A DNA stretch of 64,000 nt from Verrucomicrobiaceae bacterium UBA7681 (GCA_002482965.1 DLGZ01000032.1:1-64000); one strand, 5' to 3'. Positions 16,336 to 25,122 are shown, counted from the first letter of the stretch. The notes: generated by a model not told the origin, from the letters alone. Numbers and translations: made by a program.

Positions 16336-18507
16336 ATGCGCACTTCCCTGCTCCTCTGCCTGCTGCCGTCCCTCGTCCTCGCAGCCTCCCCCTACCCTGA
16401 AAAGACCCCGGACACCCCGGGAAACAGGCTCATCAACCGCTATTTCGCCGAGCAGACACGCGAGATCACCGCAGACAACGGCCTCGCGCAGATCGAGACC
16501 GCCGCCGACTGGGAGGCCAAGGCCCCCGAATACCGCCGCCAGATGTTCGAGATGCTCGGCCTCGATCCCCTGCCGGAAAAAACCCCGCTCCACGTCACCA
16601 AGACCGGCGAGCTCAAAGGCGACGGCTACATCGTGGAAAAAATGCACTTCCAGTCCATGCCCGGACTCTACGTCACGGCCAATCTCTACCTGCCAGAGAA
16701 AGTCGATAAACCCCTGCCCACCATCCTCTACGTCTGCGGCCATGCCGTTGTGGTCAAGGACGGCGTCAGCCTCGGCAACAAGACCGGCTACGAGCACCAC
16801 GGCGTCTGGTATGCACGCCACGGCTACGCCTGCCTCATCATCGACACCGTCCAGCTCGGCGAGATCCGCGGCGAACACCACGGCACCTACAGCAAAGGCC
16901 GCTGGTGGTGGTTCTCACGCGGCTACACCCCCGCCGGACTCGAAGCCTGGAGCTGCATACGCGCTTTGGACTACCTCGAAACCCGCAAGGAAGTGGACAA
17001 AACCCGCTTCGGCGTCACCGGCCGCAGCGGCGGCGGTGCCTACTCCTGGTGGATCACCGCGCTGGATGAGCGCATCAAAGCCAGCGCCCCCACCGCCGGC
17101 GTCACGGATATGCAAAATCAGGTCATCGACGGCTGCGTCGAAGGCCACTGCGACTGCATGTTCTTCGTGAACACCTACCGCTGGAATTTCGAGCGCATGG
17201 TCGCCCTCGCCGCACCACGCCCGCTCCTCATCGTCAATACCGACAAAGACCCCATCTTCCCCATCGACGGCGTTTCCCGCATCTACCAAAACGTGCGCAA
17301 GATCTACACCCTCCTCGGCAAAGAGGGAAACATCGGCCTCCAGGTCGCCGAAGGTCCGCACAAAGACCTGCAGCCCCTGAACATCGGCGCCTTCCATTGG
17401 TTCGAGCGCTTCCTCAAAGGCGCAGACTCCATGGCCGTGCTCGACGAAGGCGCCAAGAAAACCATCCAGCCCGCCTCCCTCCGCGTCTTCACCGAAATCC
17501 CCAAGGACGAGATCAACACCAAGGCCGACGAAACCTTCGTCCCCATCGCCAAAGCCCCCGCGCCCGCCACCAATGCCGCCGATTGGACCAAGCAGAGCGA
17601 CACCTGGATGAACGACCTCAAAGCCAAAGTCTTCAACGGCTGGCCCAAGGACATCCCCTCCGTCAATCCGCAGAAGGAAAGCAGCGCCGAAGTCGATGGC
17701 ATCCGCATGACCGCCTACGACTTCGACAGCCAGTCCCCCTTCCGCCTCCGCCTCTACATCGTCCATCGCGATGGCCTCCGCGCCGAAGACCTCGACCTCG
17801 TCGCGCTCAACGTCCTCGATGAAGCCGGATGGGATGAATTCTGCGCCACCTACCATTCCCGCTTTGGCAAGCTCATCGAAGTCTTCCCCGGTGCCCCGAA
17901 AGACGACGCCGCCTTTGAGCAGGAAAAGGCCATGTTCATGAGCAACAAATGGGGCATGGCCTACATCTGCCCGCGCGGCGTCGGCCCCACCGCCTGGACC
18001 GGCAGCCCCAAAGCCCAGACCCAGCGCCTCCGCCGCTTCTACCTCCTCGGCCAGACCCTCGATGGCATGCGCGTGTGGGACATCCGCCGCACCCTCCAGA
18101 CCATCCGCGCCATCCCCGGCTTCGGTGAAACCCCGCTCTGGATCCAGGCCCATCGCGACATGGCCGTCGATGCCCTCTACGCATCCCTCTTTGAAGACAA
18201 CATCAAGCGCCTCGATCTCCACGACATGCCCCTCACCCACAACGGCACCGTCACCGGAGATCCCGAGTCCGTCGGCCCCGCCATGCTCAACGTCCTCAAA
18301 TACCTCGACATCCCCCAGGCCACCGCCATGGCCGCCATGCGCAGCAAAGTCGTCGTCTACGCCCCCGACAAACCCTCCTGGGACTACCCCGCCACCCTCA
18401 CCAAGAACCTCGGCAAAGAAACCCAGTTCCAAGTCCGCGTCCCCGTAAAGCCCGAAGACGCACCAAAGGAAGAGCCGAAGAAACCAGCCGAAGCCCCCAA
18501 AAAGTGA
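16336..18507 (+). CDS. Secreted alpha/beta hydrolase, acetyl-xylan-esterase-like, two-domain
   Basis: The 723-residue protein starts with a signal peptide (LLLCLLPSLVLAASPYP). The first hydrolase domain (about residues 95-370) has NLYLPEKVDKPLPTILYVCGHA, the nucleophile elbow GRSGGG (Ser at about 232) and a late strand with NTDKDPIFP. This resembles the acetyl xylan esterase/prolyl oligopeptidase clan. A second hydrolase-like region (about 440-680) has the expected pattern around the elbow, but it reads IQAHRDMAV, without a nucleophile Ser. The C-terminus is a Lys/Pro/Glu-rich tail. It probably de-esterifies polysaccharide in the periplasm or outside; substrate is inferred from family only. 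Confidence 0.82.
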   Translation: MRTSLLLCLLPSLVLAASPYPEKTPDTPGNRLINRYFAEQTREITADNGLAQIETAADWEAKAPEYRRQMFEMLGLDPLPEKTPLHVTKTGELKGDGYIVEKMHFQSMPGLYVTANLYLPEKVDKPLPTILYVCGHAVVVKDGVSLGNKTGYEHHGVWYARHGYACLIIDTVQLGEIRGEHHGTYSKGRWWWFSRGYTPAGLEAWSCIRALDYLETRKEVDKTRFGVTGRSGGGAYSWWITALDERIKASAPTAGVTDMQNQVIDGCVEGHCDCMFFVNTYRWNFERMVALAAPRPLLIVNTDKDPIFPIDGVSRIYQNVRKIYTLLGKEGNIGLQVAEGPHKDLQPLNIGAFHWFERFLKGADSMAVLDEGAKKTIQPASLRVFTEIPKDEINTKADETFVPIAKAPAPATNAADWTKQSDTWMNDLKAKVFNGWPKDIPSVNPQKESSAEVDGIRMTAYDFDSQSPFRLRLYIVHRDGLRAEDLDLVALNVLDEAGWDEFCATYHSRFGKLIEVFPGAPKDDAAFEQEKAMFMSNKWGMAYICPRGVGPTAWTGSPKAQTQRLRRFYLLGQTLDGMRVWDIRRTLQTIRAIPGFGETPLWIQAHRDMAVDALYASLFEDNIKRLDLHDMPLTHNGTVTGDPESVGPAMLNVLKYLDIPQATAMAAMRSKVVVYAPDKPSWDYPATLTKNLGKETQFQVRVPVKPEDAPKEEPKKPAEAPKK

Positions 18508-18653
18508 GCCGCAGGCTCCCCAAGTACGACAGATTGGCTTCACCTGTTTGACTTCGTCTATCTTCGCTGCGCTCCGGTTCGCCAAGCCTCGGCTCTCCTG
18601 CCCGTCGGCCAGCGCGCCCCCATCCTCACTCGTTCCCAAATCACCCCCACCCC

Positions 18654-19085
18654 ATGCTAGCCCCCAAGCTCATCACCTTCCTTGTCGGCATGCTCCTCCT
18701 GCTGCCCTTCGCCATCACCTTTTGGATCATGGCCTTCCGCGTTCAGGATACTGAAGCGGAAATCAAGTTGCGTCATGAGCAGTTAATGGCCGAATTAAAA
18801 GCTGAGTCCGATTCCAACCTTGATGCCAAAAACGTTCCCGGCTACCGCGATCCGGTCATGGTGGGAGTCGCGTCATATGAATGCCTGTGCCTGCCAATGG
18901 TGCCTCCTGATATGTGGTCATTTTTTCCGCGTCGTTGGGTGGGCATCGTTGGACTGTTCTGCATCTTCATCATGACAGGCCTCTGGCTCCTGAGCTCCTT
19001 CGTGCCCAACCAAATTTACAGCGGGAGCATCGAGTCCACACCACATCTTGAACCAACGACAGCCCCAGCGAATACGCAGGATTGA
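18654..19085 (+). CDS. Hypothetical two-helix membrane protein
   Basis: The 143-residue product has one hydrophobic segment at about residues 6-28 (FLVGMLLLLPFAITFWIMAF) and another at about 98-118 (GIVGLFCIFIMTGLWLLSSF). A charged loop of about 70 residues joins them and the C-terminus is polar. No family was recognised. It lies 146 bp after the hydrolase gene and 235 bp before the DUF2235 gene. That second gap contains a short hairpin (AGCCGGG/CCCGGCT around 19180-19202) and AT-rich promoter-like sequence. Confidence 0.6.
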   Translation: MLAPKLITFLVGMLLLLPFAITFWIMAFRVQDTEAEIKLRHEQLMAELKAESDSNLDAKNVPGYRDPVMVGVASYECLCLPMVPPDMWSFFPRRWVGIVGLFCIFIMTGLWLLSSFVPNQIYSGSIESTPHLEPTTAPANTQD

Positions 19086-19320
19086 CCTGCTGCAGCGCGA
19101 ACACTCAAAGCGGAGAGCAGAATATGAGGGGGGCATGACTTAAAAATTCAGACAAAACTCCAAGGGGTCATGATGATGAGAGCCGGGAAAAAGATCCCCG
19201 GCTGATTTATGGGTGGAAATTCCAAGCGCATCAGTTGTACTAAGCTAGTTAACAGCTCTTTTTCTACAAGGTAGGAGCGTCTACCTTCATTTTGCCAGCC
19301 CAATACTCGATGGAATAATC

Positions 19321-20874
19321 ATGAATCGCCCAAACATCTTATCGTCCCTATTAATTTTTATGCTTACAGGATGCGCCATCAATGACAGTTCCAGTTTTGT
19401 GCATTCCAAGAACTGGCCCTCGATGGGAAAAGCGTCCAAAGGACGCCAGCTCGTTGTCTTCATGGATGGCACCGGCAATGACGTGGGGTCCCGGACCAAT
19501 GTGCGCCGTCTTTATGAGATGACCACAGCCCGTCACCAGCCTGATGTTCTGACGTATTATGACCCCGGTGTTGGCACTGGCAGAAACTGGATCAACATAG
19601 GTATGGGCGGGGCCTTGGGCTTCGGCTTCCAAAGGAATCTGCGTCAAGCCATGACCTTTCTCGCCCAGAACTACCAGGTGGGTGATGAGATCAGCATTTT
19701 TGGGTTCAGTCGCGGAGCTTATAGCGCGGTGGTACTGGCGACTCTTGTAACGCGTGCGGGACTGCCCGCAGTTCAGCCACGGAGCGGGGAGTCCTACAAG
19801 CAGAAGGAACAGCGCGTGGAGAGTCTCGTCACCTCCCATTACAACGAGATTGAAGATGCCGAAAAAGCGGCCGCCAAAGACGCCAACGGCGTTGCAAACC
19901 ATCGCGATGACCTGTCGCCTCAAAAGCGCGCCGAACTGTGGAGACAGGCCTACTGGGCCAAGATCAACACCTGCGAAGGCTGGACACAGAAGGCAGGCCG
20001 CATCCACCCCAAAATCTCCGTGCTCGGTGTCTGGGATCCGGTGGATTCCTTGGTCGGCGGAGTCCTGCCTGCGGCCAAAGTTTTATGGTCGGTGAGCGAT
20101 GTCTCGGAATACGGACGCCTTCGCGGTCATCGCTTCCACCCCTACGCCTTGGGGCCTGATATTAAAAACTGCCTCATTGCCTTCTCCATGGATGAGCAAC
20201 GCCAGCCCTTTCTCGCAGAACTTCCTGACTTCGATCTCGGCAAGCCGGACAAATATGAATTTGTATGGTTTCCTGGTGACCACTCCGACCTCGGCGGCGG
20301 GCATGATGGCGACAAAGATCTGGCAGGCATCAGCATGAACTGGATGCTTTCTCATGTGGGCGAGCGCCTGCTGGGAGACAAGGGCCGCGAAATCAAGGTG
20401 CATGAAGACTACACCTCTCCGAGACACGATCTGTCCGTCAGCAAGCTCTACCGTGGCAAGGCATTCAGAGTGCGCGGAGAAGTGTTAGGAGACAAGGCGG
20501 ACAAGATCGAGCCTGGGACTGCCAAGCCTTGGTGGGCCCCTAAAAACGCCAAAGAAGTGGTGCCAGCACGTTACCATGGCTGGACCATGAAAATACATCA
20601 CAGCGTCCTGGATCGCATGCGCCTGGGCTACGATCTCTTTTACATCCCTGACCGCGAGCTTGATAAGCCAGACCAACCCGCCCAGGTCATCAACCTCGCT
20701 GAGATGAAGAATGGCTATGACGCCCCTAAGGCGACACCAGGCCGCAATCCCGGAGGAACCTATTGCCCCCGTCCATTTCGCAATGTTCCTGCCGTGAGAG
20801 CCTCCCCCCAGGGGTGGGTTGACCACCAATGGTCGGAAGCAGAAATCCGCAGCCATTACGAAATCGTACCCTGA
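19321..20874 (+). CDS. DUF2235 (Tle1-like) lipoprotein hydrolase
   Basis: The 517-residue protein begins with a lipoprotein signal ending LLIFMLTGC, so it should be a membrane-anchored periplasmic or outer-membrane protein. DUF2235 hallmarks are VVFMDGTGND, YDPGVGTG, the nucleophile elbow GFSRGAYSA (Ser at about 130) and WFPGDHSDLGGGH carrying the Asp/His part of the triad. The family includes the T6SS phospholipase effector Tle1. Here a lipidated form with no T6SS genes nearby argues for a resident hydrolase rather than an injected toxin. The substrate may be phospholipid, by family analogy only. Confidence 0.85.
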   Translation: MNRPNILSSLLIFMLTGCAINDSSSFVHSKNWPSMGKASKGRQLVVFMDGTGNDVGSRTNVRRLYEMTTARHQPDVLTYYDPGVGTGRNWINIGMGGALGFGFQRNLRQAMTFLAQNYQVGDEISIFGFSRGAYSAVVLATLVTRAGLPAVQPRSGESYKQKEQRVESLVTSHYNEIEDAEKAAAKDANGVANHRDDLSPQKRAELWRQAYWAKINTCEGWTQKAGRIHPKISVLGVWDPVDSLVGGVLPAAKVLWSVSDVSEYGRLRGHRFHPYALGPDIKNCLIAFSMDEQRQPFLAELPDFDLGKPDKYEFVWFPGDHSDLGGGHDGDKDLAGISMNWMLSHVGERLLGDKGREIKVHEDYTSPRHDLSVSKLYRGKAFRVRGEVLGDKADKIEPGTAKPWWAPKNAKEVVPARYHGWTMKIHHSVLDRMRLGYDLFYIPDRELDKPDQPAQVINLAEMKNGYDAPKATPGRNPGGTYCPRPFRNVPAVRASPQGWVDHQWSEAEIRSHYEIVP

Positions 20875-20997
20875 CCATGCTCAAATGCAGCGCCCCCCTG
20901 ACGCCGGAGGCAAAGAAGTAATGGAGCTCTGGGGCATTCTTGCTGACAAACCGGGGCAGGCATGAGAGATCTCAGGTGTTGAGCATCCCTCTCACCC

Positions 20998-21477
20998 ATG
21001 AAAGCTCTCCTGTTCAGCCTTATCGTCTGCACCCTCAGCGCCTGCGGCCCCACGCCCCAAAAACAAACCCGCGCCGAAATCACCGGCACGCAGACCGAGC
21101 GCGTCACCCGCGCCACCGCCATCCTCTCCAAGTACTGCAAGCTCCCCGGCCCGCTCCTCGACGCCCACATGGCCGAAGACCTCGCCGACAACAGCGGCGG
21201 CATGGTCCCCGGCCCTTCTGATGTCTACCTCTCCGGCGTCATCACCTTCCCGCCCGCAGACCTCCCCAAGTGGCAGAAGATTCTGTCCCCCGAAATCCCC
21301 GCCGTCACGTCCCCCCAGTTTCACAGCATCCTCCCCGCCCCCGCCTGGTGGCCCGCCGCAGCCGCATTCAAAGACTGCGAATATTACGAGCCCAAAAAAC
21401 TCACGGGCCGCACATTCGGCATCGTCGCCCTCTCCCCTTCCACTTCGGCCATTTATTTCTCGACCTACTCAAACTAA
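20998..21477 (+). CDS. Hypothetical small lipoprotein
   Basis: The 159-residue product has a lipoprotein signal (LLFSLIVCTLSACGP, Cys at about residue 16). The mature domain includes LSKYCKLPGPLLDAHMAED and a Trp-containing PAPAWWPAAAAFKDCEYYEP, with two further Cys that could pair. It ends with FGIVALSPSTSAIYFSTY, which looks like edge beta-strands. No family was recognised. It lies 123 bp after the DUF2235 gene on the same strand. Confidence 0.65.
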   Translation: MKALLFSLIVCTLSACGPTPQKQTRAEITGTQTERVTRATAILSKYCKLPGPLLDAHMAEDLADNSGGMVPGPSDVYLSGVITFPPADLPKWQKILSPEIPAVTSPQFHSILPAPAWWPAAAAFKDCEYYEPKKLTGRTFGIVALSPSTSAIYFSTYSN

Positions 21478-21513
21478 ACCCGCTTCACTCCATTTGGATT
21501 CTGCATCTCATCA

Positions 21514-21640
21514 CTGCGTTCTCCGAATCTCTGCGGTGTAAAATCCGAACTCCCTTTTGCACCGCAGAGTTTTGGAGAACGCAGAGAAAAACTCTGGGGA
21601 AAATCCCTGCGGCGTTCCAGCCTCTGCGGTGCAAAAATCT
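21514..21640. repeat. Inverted/direct intergenic repeat (TCTGCGGTG type)
   Basis: TGCGTTCTCC at 21514-21523 is inverted as GGAGAACGCA at 21573-21582, with imperfect pairing of the CTCTGCGGTG and CACCGCAGAG stretches between. CTCTGCGGTGCAAAA recurs near 21621. Units built on CTCTGCG/CGCAGAG are common non-coding repeats. Confidence 0.5.
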
Positions 21641-21685
21641 GTTTCCCCAATACTGCTCACCCCGCTTCATTCCGATTCATCCCCC

Positions 21686-22333
21686 ATGAACCGCAAGAAC
21701 CCCGCCGTCACTGCCCACATCGCCAGCGCCAAGGCATGGCAGCCCGAGATGAAAGCCCTGCGCCGCATCATCCTCGACACCGGCCTCACCGAAGAGCTCA
21801 AGTGGGACCAGCCCTGCTACACCCACGACGGCGCCAACATCGTCCTCATCGGCGGCTTCAAGGACCACTGCAGGCTCATGTTTTGCAACGGCTCCCTGCT
21901 CAAAGATCCCCGCGAGCTTCTGCAAAAACCCGGCGAGCACACCCAGGCCGGGCGCTTCATCCCCTTCACCACCACAGATGAAATCAAAGCCCTGGAGCCC
22001 GAGCTGAAGTCCTTCCTCCTCGCCGCCACCGAAAACGAAAAAGCCGGCGTCAAACCCGTCTACAAGACCACCCCCGAGCCCATCCCGGAAGAGCTGCAAC
22101 AAAAGCTCAACAGAAACCCCGCGCTCGACGAAGCCTTCGCCGCCCTCACCCCCGGCCGCCAGCGCGCCTACCTGCTGCACTTCAACGCCGCCAAACAGTC
22201 CGCCACCCGCACCTCCCGCATCGAAGCCTGCACGCCCCGCATCCTCGCCGGCAAAGGCATCCACGACTGCATCTGCGGCCACTCCCAAAAGATGCCCACC
22301 TGCGACGGCTCGCACACGAAATTCATCAAATAA
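21686..22333 (+). CDS. DUF1801/YdeI-like protein fused to a CDGSH iron-sulfur motif
   Basis: The 215-residue product starts MNRKNPAVTAHI. Residues about 1-115 match the YdhG/DUF1801 domain (KALRRIILDTGLTEELKWDQ, NIVLIGGFKDHCRLMF, LLKDPRELL). Residues about 130-180 match the YdeI-type segment (LDEAFAALTPGRQRAYLLHF, TSRIEACTPRILAGKG). The C-terminus carries CICGHSQKMPTCDGSH, an exact CDGSH consensus (C-x-C-x2-S-x3-P-x-C-D-G-S-H) that would bind a 2Fe-2S cluster. The fusion suggests a redox or cluster-carrying role, which is inference. A foldback element begins at its stop codon, and a second copy of the CDGSH DNA lies 1 kb downstream. Confidence 0.85.
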   Translation: MNRKNPAVTAHIASAKAWQPEMKALRRIILDTGLTEELKWDQPCYTHDGANIVLIGGFKDHCRLMFCNGSLLKDPRELLQKPGEHTQAGRFIPFTTTDEIKALEPELKSFLLAATENEKAGVKPVYKTTPEPIPEELQQKLNRNPALDEAFAALTPGRQRAYLLHFNAAKQSATRTSRIEACTPRILAGKGIHDCICGHSQKMPTCDGSHTKFIK

Positions 22334-22672
22334 TGCCTGAGATGAATGGCACTCGGTTAAGGGCGTGTTTCGTATCTTTTTGTGCCTCCCGCAAAGCCCA
22401 TGGGGCTCTGCTGAAGAAAACGCTCCAGGAGCGCGGACCTCCGAGTCCGCAGCGGTTCGCAATCACCCAGCGCGTGTGGCTGCAGGCAGAACAGCGTAAG
22501 CACGAGAACTCTGGCTACGAAAGAGCGATGGCAGCAGGGACGATTCGGAGCCGCGTGTGCTTGCGGCGTGCTGCGGACTCGGAGGTCCGCGCGCCGAGGA
22601 CTCTTTGGCACTGCGGCACATACCTCCTCGATGGCCCGCCTTAACCGAGTGCCATTCATGCCTGAGATGAAT
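22333..22672. mobile_element. Foldback / MITE-like element with nested inverted repeats
   Basis: The outer inverted repeat is a perfect 21 bp (22342-22362 and 22639-22659, arms containing GGCACTCGGTTAAGG). A 15-bp direct repeat ATGCCTGAGATGAAT flanks it at 22333-22347 and 22658-22672, overlapping the arms like a target duplication. A second, perfect 23-bp inverted repeat lies inside (22431-22453 and 22570-22592, containing GCGGACCTCCGAGTCCGC). There is no transposase; ORFs inside are short and unconvincing. It sits exactly at the stop codon of the CDGSH gene. Confidence 0.75.
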
Positions 22673-22716
22673 CGCCGCGTCTGAGTCATTCCACATCATT
22701 CACACAGTCACCCCCC

Positions 22717-23250
22717 ATGAAAACTGCGCTTCTACTGGCCCTTCTGGCGACCGTTTTCTCCGGCACTGCCGGCGCATGGCCCACCCGCCTTTACGCGGAC
22801 GCGGAAGTCACCGCCCGGGCGGAGTTGATCGTCATTGCACGCGTCAAGGAAGGCAGCATCAAAAAGGTCACTCACAAAAGCGAAGGCACCTATGAGCATC
22901 ACGCGATCCTGCTGGTGACTCGCGTCATCAAAGGCGTCTTTCACGAGGCCGAACTGCCCATCACCCTTCGCTACGGACTGCTTCCCGTGGCCGCCCGCTA
23001 TGTCAAAGACATGAATACCCGGCCCACCGCCCCCGAAGAACCCGGCGAAGCCACGCACATTTTTGAAGACAACCCCAGCGAGGGCTACTTCCGCCCCACC
23101 GCAGACGTTCACAAAAGTCAGATCTGGCTGCTTCACCACCAGGGAAACAGCTACGAGACCCACGCCAAAACCCTGGGCGTCCTCAACCCCGAAGACATCC
23201 AGCCCCTGACCAAGGAAGCCCGGCTGAAACAGCTTCTGCCAAAGCCATAA
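22717..23250 (+). CDS. Hypothetical secreted protein
   Basis: The 177-residue product has a signal peptide (LLLALLATVFSGTAGAWPT). The mature part begins WPTRLYADAEVTARAELIVIARVKEGS and continues with alternating beta-like stretches (HHAILLVTRVIKGVF, LPITLRYGLLPVA). The pattern of a domain that returns a value of a rate or cost (AELIVIARV, VTRVIKG) resembles secreted beta proteins of unknown function. No enzyme motif is visible. Its stop codon is in frame with the CDGSH fragment that follows. Confidence 0.65.
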   Translation: MKTALLLALLATVFSGTAGAWPTRLYADAEVTARAELIVIARVKEGSIKKVTHKSEGTYEHHAILLVTRVIKGVFHEAELPITLRYGLLPVAARYVKDMNTRPTAPEEPGEATHIFEDNPSEGYFRPTADVHKSQIWLLHHQGNSYETHAKTLGVLNPEDIQPLTKEARLKQLLPKP

Positions 23251-23289
23251 CACACCACCCAGCGTCAGCCGTCGCTGCCAGGCAGACTT

Positions 23290-23385
23290 CCCCGCATCCT
23301 CGCCGATAAAGGCATCCACGACTGCATCTGCGGCCACTCCCAAAAGATGCCCACCTGCGACGGCTCGCACAAGCACCTCGCCTAG
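23290..23385 (+). pseudogene. Duplicated CDGSH-domain fragment
   Basis: 82 bp at 23290-23371 match 22235-22316 of the DUF1801/CDGSH gene at 80 positions. The copy encodes RILADKGIHDCICGHSQ and the full CDGSH motif, then KHLA and a TAG stop. There is no ATG, GTG or TTG between it and the in-frame stop of the preceding 177-residue gene, so it is a remnant or would need read-through. Confidence 0.7.
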
Positions 23386-23865
23386 ACTCCCGTTCCCCGG
23401 CAGGTCCTAGCCGGGTGCGTCCGCCCCGTCAGCGTTCCGGCGGAGGGGGATCGTCCCGATCCTCCACGCTCCGCGTTCACCCACCGCTCCGCACACGCCC
23501 AAGTCCCCTCGTACCCAAGCCACCCAGGGGCCTGTTCTTTTAAGAATGCCACACCCAGCGGAGCGCTCAGGGACCAGGATGGTCCCTCTCCGCCAGAGCT
23601 TCGCCCAAAGCACGCTCCCGCAACGCCCAGCAGGAAGTGATATCAATGGCGACAGCGGGGCACCGGTGGTGAGTATCAATTCCCATCGGAGTGGTAGGGT
23701 TCAGGGTCACAGGGTCACGACCTATATATAGGTCGTGACCCTGTGACCCTGAACCCGCCAAGGGCCATGAGGGCCAAATGACCCCATTTTGACCCTCGTG
23801 ACCCTGACCCCACCGCCCTCAGCGGGTCATTTCATCCTCGCTTCTTCCCACGCCACCCGCTTAAA
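23386..23865. repeat. Repeat-rich interval with a perfect 60-bp palindrome
   Basis: 23697-23756 is a perfect 60-bp inverted repeat centred on TATATATA, each arm built from tandem AGGGTCAC units. More TGACCCT units follow at about 23778-23815. The part before it (23400-23690) is GC-rich, has no convincing gene on either strand, and looks like an intergenic repeat. No T-run follows the palindrome, so it is not a standard terminator. Confidence 0.7.
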
Positions 23866-25122
23866 ATGACCCGCGTGAAAAATGCCTCATTCCTAATCGC
23901 CATCCTCATCGCCATGGCGCACCTGCTGCCACATCCCGTAGCAGCAGAGGAGGTACCCGCCGCCACCCGCCCCCTCACCGTCCGCGTCATCGATGAATCC
24001 GGCGCTCCCATCCCAGGCGCAAAGATCCACAGCGGCGTCTGGACGAACGCCAAGTTCCCGCCCAATTCCGACTACACCACCGACGCCCAGGGCAGCACCA
24101 CCTTCCAGCTCCCCGCGCAGGTCCGCATCCTCCGCCTCTGGGCCAGCGCCAAAGGCCGCGTGCCCATGTTTGCCAACTTCGACGCCGGGCAGCTCGGCGG
24201 CGATCCCGTGCCCAAGGACTTCACCTTCACCCTCGCGGAAGGCACCACCATCGGCGGCTTCATCCACGACGACATCGGCGCGCCCATCCTCGGAGCCAAG
24301 GTCGAAGTCTGCCTCGATTCCCGCGAAAACGGCCGCGGTGGCATCGGCGAGCCCGTCGTCAACAAATGGCTCGCCGAGGGCGACGACTGTTGCTACACCG
24401 ACGAACACGGCTTCTGGGCCCTCAACAACGTCCCCGCCGGCCCGGACTGGCGCATCGGCCTCCGGCTCCAGCACCCCGACCATGTGGGCGATCAGGAATG
24501 GCGCGGCATGCAGGGCCCGCCCTTTTCCCTCCAGCAGTTCCGCGATCAAACCGCCACCACCGTCATGCAGACCGGCGTCCGCGTCACCGGCACCGTCACT
24601 GGGGCCGATGGCAAAGCCGTGCCCAAAGCCCTCGTCATCTGGGGAGACAAGCCCTACCACAACAGCAACGTGCAGGAAGCCTTCGCCGATGACTCAGGCC
24701 GCTTCCGCCTCCCCCCGCTCCTGCCCGGCAAGACCCTGCTCACCGTCATCGCCCCAGGCCACTCGCCCTTGCTCAAAGAGATCCAGCTCACGGCCAAAAC
24801 TCACACGGAAGACCTGCAGCTTCAGCCCGGCAAGACCGTCACCTTTCGCTTTGTCGATGCCGCAGGCAAACCCGTGCCCAAGGTCCTCGTCAACATCACC
24901 GGCTGGCGCGGCAAAGAAACCCTCTTCAACTGGCGTCACCCGAACGTCCCCTACAGCCAGATCCCCGACCAGGCGAACGAGCAGGGCATCTACACCTGGA
25001 CCTGGGCGCCCGACGACGCCGTCGATTACCTGTTTGGCAAAAAAGGCTCCAAATGGACCCAGCGCCCCACCTTTGCTCCCGGCGAGCATGAGGTCATCGT
25101 CACCGCTCCCGCTGCTCCTTAG
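23866..25122 (+). CDS. Secreted protein with carboxypeptidase regulatory-like domains
   Basis: The 418-residue product has a signal peptide (FLIAILIAMAHLLPHPVAA). It then carries a chain of beta-sandwich repeats of the carboxypeptidase regulatory-like type: LTVRVIDESGAPIPGAKI (about 37), GGFIHDDIGAPILGAKVEV (about 132), VTGTVTGADGKAVPKALVI (about 240) and TFRFVDAAGKPVPKVLVNI (about 325). There is no peptidase domain, so the role is probably structural or binding at the cell surface. It ends in VIVTAPAAP. The gene stands alone, between the palindrome region and a 360-bp gap before the autotransporter. Confidence 0.78.
   Translation: MTRVKNASFLIAILIAMAHLLPHPVAAEEVPAATRPLTVRVIDESGAPIPGAKIHSGVWTNAKFPPNSDYTTDAQGSTTFQLPAQVRILRLWASAKGRVPMFANFDAGQLGGDPVPKDFTFTLAEGTTIGGFIHDDIGAPILGAKVEVCLDSRENGRGGIGEPVVNKWLAEGDDCCYTDEHGFWALNNVPAGPDWRIGLRLQHPDHVGDQEWRGMQGPPFSLQQFRDQTATTVMQTGVRVTGTVTGADGKAVPKALVIWGDKPYHNSNVQEAFADDSGRFRLPPLLPGKTLLTVIAPGHSPLLKEIQLTAKTHTEDLQLQPGKTVTFRFVDAAGKPVPKVLVNITGWRGKETLFNWRHPNVPYSQIPDQANEQGIYTWTWAPDDAVDYLFGKKGSKWTQRPTFAPGEHEVIVTAPAAP

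Noticed and set aside
16915..18639. 574-codon frame opposite the two-domain hydrolase.
   Set aside because: Composition is Gly/Ala/Val/Asp-rich without motifs, while the + strand has a signal peptide and catalytic motifs.
23641..23700. GDSGAPV, the serine-protease active-site motif, in a short frame.
   Set aside because: The frame has no other protease features and is only 61 codons inside a repeat region; probably chance.
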